Below are positions 25,230-31,125 of a stretch of 64,000 bases of DNA, piece by piece. Source of the DNA: Streptomyces abikoensis (lineage in GTDB: Bacteria > Actinomycetota > Actinomycetes > Streptomycetales > Streptomycetaceae); NCBI RefSeq assembly GCF_014648775.1, contig NZ_BMRT01000001.1, positions 1,116,001-1,180,000 on the forward strand. Direction: 5' to 3'. The translations under genes were made by a program, and so were the position numbers. Each line of letters starts with the position of its first letter. Positions within the stretch are counted from its first letter, which is position 1. Under the pieces are notes generated by a model. The model worked only from the letters and a program-made list of their open reading frames with translations. It did no database searches and had not been told where the DNA came from.

Positions 25230-26633
25230 TCAGGCGTCGGCCGCGATGCGGGCCAGGCGGCGGGCCTCGTCCCGGGCCTCGCGGGCGATGGTGTCCTCGT
25301 CGGCGGTGACCAGGCGGCCGTCCTCGACGACCGGCCTGCCGTCCACGAGCGAGAGGGTGACGGGCGCGGGCGCCCCGAGCACGAGCGCGGCGACCGGGTC
25401 GGCGATGGTGGAGTGGCCGAGGCCGTCGAGCTTCCACAGGACGAGGTCGGCGAGCTTGCCCGGCTCCAGCGAGCCGATCTCCGCCGCCCGGCCCAGCACC
25501 TGGGCGCCGCCGTAGGTGCCCAGCCGCAGCGCCTGCCGGACGTTCAGGGCGTTCTCGCCGCCCGCGAGCCGGTGGACGAGGAGGGCGTTGCGCAGCTCCG
25601 TGTGGAGTTCGCCGGTCTCGTTGGAGGCCGTGCCGTCCACGCCGAGGCCGACGGGGACGCCGGCCCTCAGCAGGGCGGGGACGGGGGCGGTGCCGGCGGC
25701 GATCCGGGCGTTGGAGGAGGGGCAGTGCGCCACGCCGGTGCCGGTGCGGGCGAAGGCGGCGATGTCGGCGTCGTTCATGTGGATGCAGTGGGCCATCCAC
25801 ACGTCCTCGCCGAGCCAGCCCGTGGACGCGAGGTAGTCCGTGGGGCCCATGCCGAACTTCTCCTTGCAGAACCGCTCCTCCTCCACGGTCTCCGAGCCGT
25901 GGGTGTGGAGGCGCACCCCCTTGCGGCGGGCGAGCTCGGCGGCCTCGCGGAGGAGTTCGGTGGAGACGGAGAACGGGGAGCAGGGGGCGACGCCGACGCG
26001 CAGCATCGAGCCGAACGACGGGTCGTGGTGGGCGTCGATGGCCTCCTCGGTGGCGCGGAGCGCCGCCTCGGTGGTCTCGACGGCGAAGTCGGGCGGCAGT
26101 CCGCCCGCCGACTCGCCGAGGTCCATGGAGCCCCGGGTGGGGCTGAACCGCACGCCCATCTCGCGGGCGGCGCGGATCTCCGCGCCGAGGAGGTCGCCCG
26201 CGCCGCGCGGGAAGACGTAGTGGTGGTCCATGGCGGTGGTGACGCCGCCGCGGACCATCATGGCCAGCGAACCGCGCGCGGCGGCGTGGACCATGGGCTC
26301 GTCGATGCGCGCCCAGACGGGGTAGAGGGTGACGAGCCAGTCGAAGAGGTTGGAGTTCTGGGCGAGGCCCCGGGTGAGCCACTGGTAGAAGTGGTGGTGG
26401 GTGTTGACCAGGCCGGGGGTGGCCAGGTGGCCGGTGCCGTCGACGCGGCGGACGACGCGGGCCAGCCCGGCGGGGGCCGGTCCGGGGCCGACGGCCTCGA
26501 TGAGGTTGCCGGCGACGACGATGTGGCCGGAGGCGTATTCGGTGTCGTCGGCGTCGACGGTCGCGACGGCGCAGTTCTCGATGACGACGCGTGACTCGGG
26601 GCCGGGGGATACGGAGGGCGGGGGTTCCGTCAT
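25230..26633 (-). CDS. 8-oxoguanine deaminase (amidohydrolase)
   Basis: A 467-residue zinc amidohydrolase converting 8-oxoguanine to urate. Metal and catalytic elements: NTHHHFYQWLTRGLAQN (metal HxH, and the LTRGLAQ typical of 8-oxoG deaminases), HTHGSETVEEERFC (metal His and catalytic Glu), MAHCIHMND, and VDGTASNETGELHTELRNAL (metal Asp and substrate Asn). It is the gene directly after uricase (57-base gap filled with a tandem repeat), so the operon feeds urate straight to the next enzymes. Related deaminases act on guanine or isoxanthopterin, but the motif set favours 8-oxoguanine. Confidence 0.9.
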   Translation of the reverse strand: MTEPPPSVSPGPESRVVIENCAVATVDADDTEYASGHIVVAGNLIEAVGPGPAPAGLARVVRRVDGTGHLATPGLVNTHHHFYQWLTRGLAQNSNLFDWLVTLYPVWARIDEPMVHAAARGSLAMMVRGGVTTAMDHHYVFPRGAGDLLGAEIRAAREMGVRFSPTRGSMDLGESAGGLPPDFAVETTEAALRATEEAIDAHHDPSFGSMLRVGVAPCSPFSVSTELLREAAELARRKGVRLHTHGSETVEEERFCKEKFGMGPTDYLASTGWLGEDVWMAHCIHMNDADIAAFARTGTGVAHCPSSNARIAAGTAPVPALLRAGVPVGLGVDGTASNETGELHTELRNALLVHRLAGGENALNVRQALRLGTYGGAQVLGRAAEIGSLEPGKLADLVLWKLDGLGHSTIADPVAALVLGAPAPVTLSLVDGRPVVEDGRLVTADEDTIAREARDEARRLARIAADA

Positions 26634-26643
26634 GAGCGCATGT

Positions 26644-26684
26644 CCTTACGGGTCCTGGGCCTTACGGGTCCTGGGCCTTACGGG
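26644..26684. repeat. 16-base tandem repeat between uricase and deaminase genes
   Basis: CCTTACGGGTCCTGGG occurs twice in tandem (26644-26659, 26660-26675), followed by a partial third copy. It fills the only gap in the uricase/deaminase operon and probably contains the deaminase ribosome-binding region on the minus strand. Confidence 0.75.
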
Positions 26685-26690
26685 CGGGTC

Positions 26691-27584
26691 CTAGAGGTTC
26701 GTCATGTCCACCGGTATCCGGGGCTCGGCGCCGTCACGCAGGATGGTCGCCTCGATGAGACCGTACGGGCGGTCGGCCGCGTAGTAGACCTCGTTGTCGT
26801 TCTTGAGGCCGAAGGGTTCGAGGTCGACGAGGAAGTGGTGCCGGTTGGGGAGGGACAGCCGGATCTCCTCGATGCCGGGGCACTTCTCGATGACACGGGA
26901 GCCCATGCGGTAGAGGGTCTGCTGGAGGGAGAGCGAGTACGTGTCGGCGAAGGCCGCCAGGAGGTGCTCGCGGGCCTGCCGGTAGGAGTGATCCCAGTCC
27001 GCTTCGGGGGTGGAGTGAGTGGAGTGGCCGGAGTGGCGCCAGCGGGCGTGCACCTGGGTGGCGAGGACGCGGTCGCGGGTCTCGGGGAGGGTGGTGTAGC
27101 GGTCCTTGACGTAGCCCGTGAACTCGGAGTCGGTGGAGTTCAGGACGGTCAGGTCCTTGAGGCCGGAGACGATCTCCCAGGCGGTGCCGTCGAAGCGGAT
27201 CTGGGCGGTACGGGTCTCCCGGCCCTCACGGACGAAGGAGTGCCGCTTCGGGCCGGGGGTCTCTATCCGTTCCCACGCGTATTCCTCGATACGGATCCGG
27301 GCGCTGTGGATCGTGGACAGGCCGGTGACGAAGTGACGGGCGAGGAGGATGCCGAACTCCTCGGCCGAGGCGATGCCGTGCTCCTTGGCGAAGGCGAAGA
27401 CGGTGTTCTTGGTGGTGTCGGTGGTCAGGACGTTGGCGTTGGAGCCGGAGAGGTGGACGTCCGTCATGTCGCCGGTGAGCGCGACCGAGACGTTGAGGTC
27501 CTTGATGTGGTGGGTGCTTCCCTCGCGGGTGATCCGTACGATGCGGTTCTCGGCCTTGCCGTACTGGTTCTGACCCAGGATCAC
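26691..27584 (-). CDS. uricase (urate oxidase)
   Basis: A 297-residue cofactor-free oxidase turning urate into 5-hydroxyisourate. Tandem T-fold domains are visible. The charge-relay pieces are GQNQYGKAENRI (the catalytic Lys near residue 10) and LTTDTTKNTVFAFAKE (catalytic Thr), with HFVTGLSTIHSARIRI; the second half has the active-site SLQQTLYRMG and LPNRHHFLVDLEPFGLKND with its His. Start GTG 27584 lies three bases after the HIU hydrolase stop, so translation is coupled. It is third of a leftward operon whose products handle each other's unstable intermediates. Confidence 0.97.
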   Translation of the reverse strand: MILGQNQYGKAENRIVRITREGSTHHIKDLNVSVALTGDMTDVHLSGSNANVLTTDTTKNTVFAFAKEHGIASAEEFGILLARHFVTGLSTIHSARIRIEEYAWERIETPGPKRHSFVREGRETRTAQIRFDGTAWEIVSGLKDLTVLNSTDSEFTGYVKDRYTTLPETRDRVLATQVHARWRHSGHSTHSTPEADWDHSYRQAREHLLAAFADTYSLSLQQTLYRMGSRVIEKCPGIEEIRLSLPNRHHFLVDLEPFGLKNDNEVYYAADRPYGLIEATILRDGAEPRIPVDMTNL

Positions 27585-27587
27585 GGG

Positions 27588-27938
27588 CTAACTCCCTCGG
27601 TATACGGAGTATCCGAACGGGCTGAGCAGCAGCGGTACGTGGTGGTGCTCGCCGGGCGACACCGCGAAGGCGACCGTCACCTCGGGGAAGAACGCCGCGC
27701 CGGCGGCGGAACCGGCGGACAGGTGCGGTGCCACGTCGAAGCGCAGCCGGACGTGCGCGGCGGCGGGCGGCAGCGCGGGGAGGGCGGCGCAGCGCCCGTC
27801 CGCGTCGGTGCGCGCCGTGCCGAGCACGGCCCACTCGCCGTCCGCGCCGCCGCGTACGGCCAGTTCCACGCCGACGCCGGCGGCGGGGCGGCCGGCGCCG
27901 GTGTCGAGGACGTGGGTCGAGACCGTGCTGTCGCTCAT
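27588..27938 (-). CDS. uraH: 5-hydroxyisourate hydrolase (transthyretin-like)
   Basis: A 116-residue homotetrameric hydrolase converting 5-hydroxyisourate to OHCU. The family landmarks are present: STHVLDTGAGRPAAGV at the N-terminus (catalytic His), the FFPEVTVAF strand, HHHVPLLLSPFGYS, and the C-terminal tetrapeptide YRGS that distinguishes hydrolases from transthyretin hormone carriers. Its start overlaps the OHCU decarboxylase stop and its stop is three bases from the uricase start. Confidence 0.96.
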   Translation of the reverse strand: MSDSTVSTHVLDTGAGRPAAGVGVELAVRGGADGEWAVLGTARTDADGRCAALPALPPAAAHVRLRFDVAPHLSAGSAAGAAFFPEVTVAFAVSPGEHHHVPLLLSPFGYSVYRGS

Positions 27939-28465
27939 GGCCGGGACGTTCCTTCGGTCTCGGGGCGGACGGCGAGCCGGGCCAGCCGGATGCGGTTGAT
28001 CCTGCCCAGTTCCTCACGGACGATCTCGCGCTCGCGTTCCGGGGGGTTGTCGATCCTGTTACGGACGGAGTCCCGCATCTGTTCGGCGGTGAGGCCGGTG
28101 GCGCAGATGAGGAAGACGTGCCCGAACTTCTCCTGATAGGCGAGGTTGAGTTCGAGCATCTCGGCCTTGAGCCGGTCGGTGGCGCCCGCCATGCCGCGCT
28201 GTTCCCGGGCGGAGACCGGGTCGCCCGGCCGGGGGCGGCCGATGGGCGGGTGCGCGGCCATGGCCTCGGCCAGGTCGTCCGGCGTGAGCCGGGCGACGGC
28301 CGTGTCGCTGGCGGCCAGCAGTTCCCCGGCGTCGCGGTAGGGGCGCCGGGTGAGGATCTCCTCGGCCCACGCGGCACTGGCGCAGATCGCGCGCAGCGCG
28401 GCCCGCGCGGTGTCGTCCTCGGCCGTGTTGAACCGGGTGAGCCCCGGTGTGGAACTCGAAGTCAC
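27935..28465 (-). CDS. uraD: OHCU decarboxylase
   Basis: A 176-residue helical enzyme decarboxylating 2-oxo-4-hydroxy-4-carboxy-5-ureidoimidazoline to S-allantoin. The motif AAHPPIGRPRPGD carries the catalytic His and the P-x-I-G turn; EMLELNLAYQEKFGHVFLICATG is the second signature, with its catalytic Glu and Lys. GTG 28465 is the start. It is first of the leftward urate operon (uraD, uraH, uricase, deaminase), preceded by a promoter and the palindromic element at 28535. Confidence 0.95.
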   Translation of the reverse strand: MTSSSTPGLTRFNTAEDDTARAALRAICASAAWAEEILTRRPYRDAGELLAASDTAVARLTPDDLAEAMAAHPPIGRPRPGDPVSAREQRGMAGATDRLKAEMLELNLAYQEKFGHVFLICATGLTAEQMRDSVRNRIDNPPEREREIVREELGRINRIRLARLAVRPETEGTSRP

Positions 28466-28510
28466 GGGAACCTCCGTGGCGCTTCTCGCCGCACTCGGAT
28501 GAGCTGCGCA

Positions 28511-28552
28511 TAGCTAACGCCTCCGGCGAACGCGCGTCAACAGTTTGTTGAA
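28511..28552 (-). promoter_or_regulatory. urate operon promoter with shared TCAAC-N5-GTTGA element
   Basis: On the minus strand TTGACG (28540-28535) and TAGCTA (28516-28511) are 18 bases apart. The -35 is one arm of CGTCAACAGTTTGTTGAA (28535-28552), nearly identical to the element before allB at 18096. The element also covers the stop codon of the upstream helix-turn-helix gene. Confidence 0.55.
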
Positions 28553-28923
28553 GAACCAGAACCGTTCGCGTCCCGTTCGCGGTTCAAGTAGTTGTAGATG
28601 GTGAACCGGCTGACGCCGAGCGCGGCGGCGACCGTCTCGACGCCGTGCCGCAGCGCGAAGGCGCCGCGCGCCTCCAGGTTCCGTACGACCGACTGCTTGG
28701 TCCTGCGGTCGAGTTCGGCGAGCGGGGCGCCGTGCCGGCGTTCGAGGTCGGCGAGGATGCTCTCCAGCGAGTCCGCGAGGTGCGGGAGGCGTACGGCCAC
28801 GACCGGGCGGCCCTCCCAGCGGAGGACGACGTCGTCGCCCTCGGCCTGCTCGGGGTCGAGCAGCCGGCCGCCCATGGCGTCCACGAGCGGCCTGACGGCG
28901 GCGCGGAAGGCGTCCTCGCTCAC
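28537..28923 (-). CDS. helix-turn-helix protein with YheO/DauR-like C-terminus
   Basis: A 128-residue protein. The C-terminal third (about 78-118: KQSVVRNLEARGAFALRHGV, then ETVAAALGVSRFTIYNYLNR) matches the DauR/YheO-type DNA-binding domain. The N-terminal part (VVLRWEGRPVVAVRLPHLAD) resembles a shortened sensory region; full-length DauR proteins are about 220 residues. It overlaps the upstream gene by GTGA and its stop lies in the conserved palindrome in front of uraD, which makes it a candidate local regulator of urate degradation. Confidence 0.8.
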   Translation of the reverse strand: MSEDAFRAAVRPLVDAMGGRLLDPEQAEGDDVVLRWEGRPVVAVRLPHLADSLESILADLERRHGAPLAELDRRTKQSVVRNLEARGAFALRHGVETVAAALGVSRFTIYNYLNRERDANGSGSSTNC

Positions 28924-29180
28924 GGGCCGTCCCCGCCTTCCGCGTCGAGGACGTTGACCTGCAGCGACACCCGTGTGGCACCCGCCTCCAGGGAGGCGCG
29001 CAGCAGGGTGTCCAGCGTCGCGAGCACGGAGTCGGCCCGGCCTTCGACGGTGTTGCCGAACGGGCCGACGTCGACGGCGTCCAACTCCGCCGCCTGGACG
29101 ACGTCCCGGGCCGCCGTGGCGTGGGGCGGGGGCTCGTCGAGATCGAACGGTTCGGTCGTGAACTCCACTCTCAATCGCAC
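28920..29180 (-). CDS. small MTH1187/thiamine-binding-like protein
   Basis: An 86-residue ferredoxin-like-fold protein. The stretch AELDAVDVGPFGNTVEGRAD followed by ATLDTLLRASLEAGATRVSL matches the MTH1187/YkoF group of small ligand-binding proteins, some of which bind hydroxymethylpyrimidine or thiamine. GTG 29180 is the start; a TACGTT -10-like hexamer six bases upstream hints at a leaderless message. It overlaps the helix-turn-helix gene and may supply its ligand-sensing part; that link is inference. Confidence 0.7.
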   Translation of the reverse strand: MRLRVEFTTEPFDLDEPPPHATAARDVVQAAELDAVDVGPFGNTVEGRADSVLATLDTLLRASLEAGATRVSLQVNVLDAEGGDGP

Positions 29181-29200
29181 ACCGTCAACGTACCGGGCCC

Positions 29201-29265
29201 TTGACAGGACCGATGGGCGGGAGCAGCCTTCCTTGTCATGGAAGTTTCTTTCCGCAATACGGAAT
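29201..29265 (+). promoter_or_regulatory. hyi promoter and AllR-like site inside the 5' coding end
   Basis: TTGACA (29201-29206), 17-base spacer and CAGCCT (29224-29229) point to a start of transcription at or next to the ATG at 29238. TTTCCGCAATACGGAAT (29249-29265) lies within the first ten codons, a good inverted repeat of the IclR type, related to the sites at 18162 and 20308. Confidence 0.5.
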
Positions 29266-30065
29266 TCGACGTGAATCTTTCCATCCTCTTCACCGAACTG
29301 CCGCTGCTCGCCCGGCCCGCCGCCGCCGCTGCGGCCGGGTTCACGGAGGTGGAGCTGTGGTGGCCCTGGCCGGACGACCCGGAGCCGCCCGAGGCGGAAC
29401 TCGCGGCGCTGCGCGACGCGTTGGCCGCCGCCGGAACCCGTTTGGTCGCCCTCAACTTCTACGCGGGCCGACTGCCCGGGCCGGACCGGGGCGCGCTTTC
29501 CGTGCCCGGCGAGGAGTCCGCGCGCTTCCGCGCGAACGTCGACGTCGCCGCCGGTTTCGCCGCGTCGGTGGGCTGCCGGGCGCTCAACGCGCTGTACGGC
29601 AACCGCGTCGACGGGGTGGCCCCCGGCGTCCAGGACGCGCTGGCGCTGGAGAACCTCGCGTACGCGGCGCGGGCGGCGGACCGGGTGGGGGCGATCCTGC
29701 TGATCGAGGCGCTCAACGCCGTGGAATCACCGGGGTATCCGCTGACGGACGTGGCGTCGGCCGTCGAGGTCGTCGACAAGGTCGACGCGGCGACGGGGCT
29801 GGGGAACGCGCGGCTGCTGCTGGACCTGTACCACGTGGCCATGGGCGGGGCGGACGTGCGGGAGGTCGTCGACCGGTACGCGGGGCGGGCGGGGCACGTC
29901 CAGATCGCGGACGTGCCGGGGCGGGGGGCGCCGGGGACGGGGGCGCTGGACTTCGCGGACCTGTTCTCGCGCCTGGACGCGGCCGGGTACGGCGGGCCGG
30001 TCGGGCTCGAGTACCGGGCCGACGGGCCGGGCGCGAACGCGTTCGGCTGGCTCGCCGAGTTCTGA
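29238..30065 (+). CDS. hyi: hydroxypyruvate isomerase
   Basis: A 275-residue TIM-barrel isomerase interconverting hydroxypyruvate and tartronate semialdehyde. NLSILFTELPLLARPAAAAA is the family N-terminus; LIEALN (catalytic Glu), LLLDLYHVAMGGADV and GHVQIADVPGRGAPGTG provide the metal ligands, and the second catalytic Glu is in GPVGLEYRADG. The start ATG 29238 has no clear ribosome site and is probably leaderless; a GTG at 29271 is an alternative. It heads the glyoxylate operon hyi, glxR, gcl. Confidence 0.94.
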   Translation: MEVSFRNTEFDVNLSILFTELPLLARPAAAAAAGFTEVELWWPWPDDPEPPEAELAALRDALAAAGTRLVALNFYAGRLPGPDRGALSVPGEESARFRANVDVAAGFAASVGCRALNALYGNRVDGVAPGVQDALALENLAYAARAADRVGAILLIEALNAVESPGYPLTDVASAVEVVDKVDAATGLGNARLLLDLYHVAMGGADVREVVDRYAGRAGHVQIADVPGRGAPGTGALDFADLFSRLDAAGYGGPVGLEYRADGPGANAFGWLAEF

Positions 30066-30074
30066 CGCCCCAGC

Positions 30075-30206
30075 CCCGCCCTTTCACCGTTTCCGAGGGG
30101 GCTCCGCCCCCTCGCACCCCCGCTGACAGCCCCTCCGGCGTTTGAGGAGCGGGGGCCCGGGGGCGGAGCCCCCGGAAGAAACGGTGAAAGGGCGGGACCG
30201 GGGCAC
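30075..30206. repeat. large inverted intergenic repeat between hyi and glxR
   Basis: CCCGCCCTTTCACCGTTTC (30075-30093) is exactly inverted at 30178-30196, enclosing two more hairpins (GGGGGCTCCGCCCCC and GGGGGCGGAGCCCCC type). The right arm is the dispersed element also found at 19093. The same style of element (GCCCCTCCGGCGTTTGAGG) is widespread between Streptomyces genes. Confidence 0.75.
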
Positions 30207-30234
30207 AACCAACCACCCCGAAGGGAAACGACCC

Positions 30235-31125
30235 ATGCCATCCCTCCCCCGCACCGCCTGGATCGGCCTCGGCATCATGGGCTCCCCCATGGCCGAGAAC
30301 CTCCTCAAGGCCGGGTACCCCGTCACCGGCTACACCCTCGAACCCCACAAGCTCGCCCGCCTCGCCGCCGCCGGCGGCACCCCCGCCGCCTCCGTGCGGG
30401 AGGCCGTCGCCGGTGCCGACGTCGTCGTCACGATGCTGCCCGCCGACCGCGAGGTCGTCGCCGTCGCCCGGGGCGACGACGGCGTCCTCGCCCACGCCCG
30501 TCCCGGCGCCCTGTTCGTCGACATGTCCTCGATCAGCCCCCGCACCTCCGCCGCGCTCGCCGCCGAGGCGGCCGCTCGTGGCATACGGGCCCTCGACGCG
30601 CCCGTCTCCGGCGGTGAGGCCGGCGCTGTCGAAGGCACGCTGTCCGTCATGTGCGGAGGCGAGCGGGCCGACTTCGAGGAGGCCGCGCCCCTGCTGCGCG
30701 CGCTGGGCACGACCGTCGTGCACTGCGGCCCCCACGGCGCCGGGCAGACCGTCAAGGCCGCCAACCAGCTGATCGTCGCCGCCAACATCCAGGCGTGCGC
30801 CGAGGCCGTCGTCTTCCTGGAGAAGTCCGGCGTGGACCTCGTCGCCGCGCTGGACGTCCTCGGTGGCGGGCTCGCCGCCTCCGCCGTGCTCGCCCGGAAG
30901 CGGGAGAACTTCCTCAGCCGCGAGTACCCGCCGGGATTCCGGATCGAACTGCACCACAAGGACATGGGCATCGTCACCGCCGCCGCCCGCGAGGTCGGCG
31001 CCGCGCTGCCGCTGGGGACCCTGGTGGCCGCGCTCGTGGCCGCCGCCCGGGACCGGGGCGACGGGGCCCTCGACCACTCGGCCCTGCTCCGGGGCGTCGA
31101 GCGGCTGTCGGGAGCCGCCTCGTGA
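30235..31125 (+). CDS. glxR: tartronate semialdehyde reductase (2-hydroxy-3-oxopropionate reductase)
   Basis: A 296-residue NAD(P)-dependent beta-hydroxyacid dehydrogenase reducing tartronate semialdehyde to glycerate. The dinucleotide fold begins IGLGIMGSPMAENLLKAGY; the substrate loop is DAPVSGGEAGAVEGTLSVMC; the catalytic Lys is in GAGQTVKAANQLIVAANIQA; the C-terminal FRIELHHKDMGIV is also family-typical. The ATG at 30235 follows GAAGGGAAACG. Its stop overlaps the carboligase start (GTGA), so consecutive pathway steps are co-translated. Confidence 0.95.
   Translation: MPSLPRTAWIGLGIMGSPMAENLLKAGYPVTGYTLEPHKLARLAAAGGTPAASVREAVAGADVVVTMLPADREVVAVARGDDGVLAHARPGALFVDMSSISPRTSAALAAEAAARGIRALDAPVSGGEAGAVEGTLSVMCGGERADFEEAAPLLRALGTTVVHCGPHGAGQTVKAANQLIVAANIQACAEAVVFLEKSGVDLVAALDVLGGGLAASAVLARKRENFLSREYPPGFRIELHHKDMGIVTAAAREVGAALPLGTLVAALVAAARDRGDGALDHSALLRGVERLSGAAS

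Noticed and set aside
22036..26382. Very long minus-strand open frame of over 1,400 codons across the YfcC, urate permease and deaminase genes
   Set aside because: It is an out-of-frame reading of three well-supported genes, Arg/Pro/His-rich with no domain; a by-product of high third-position G+C.
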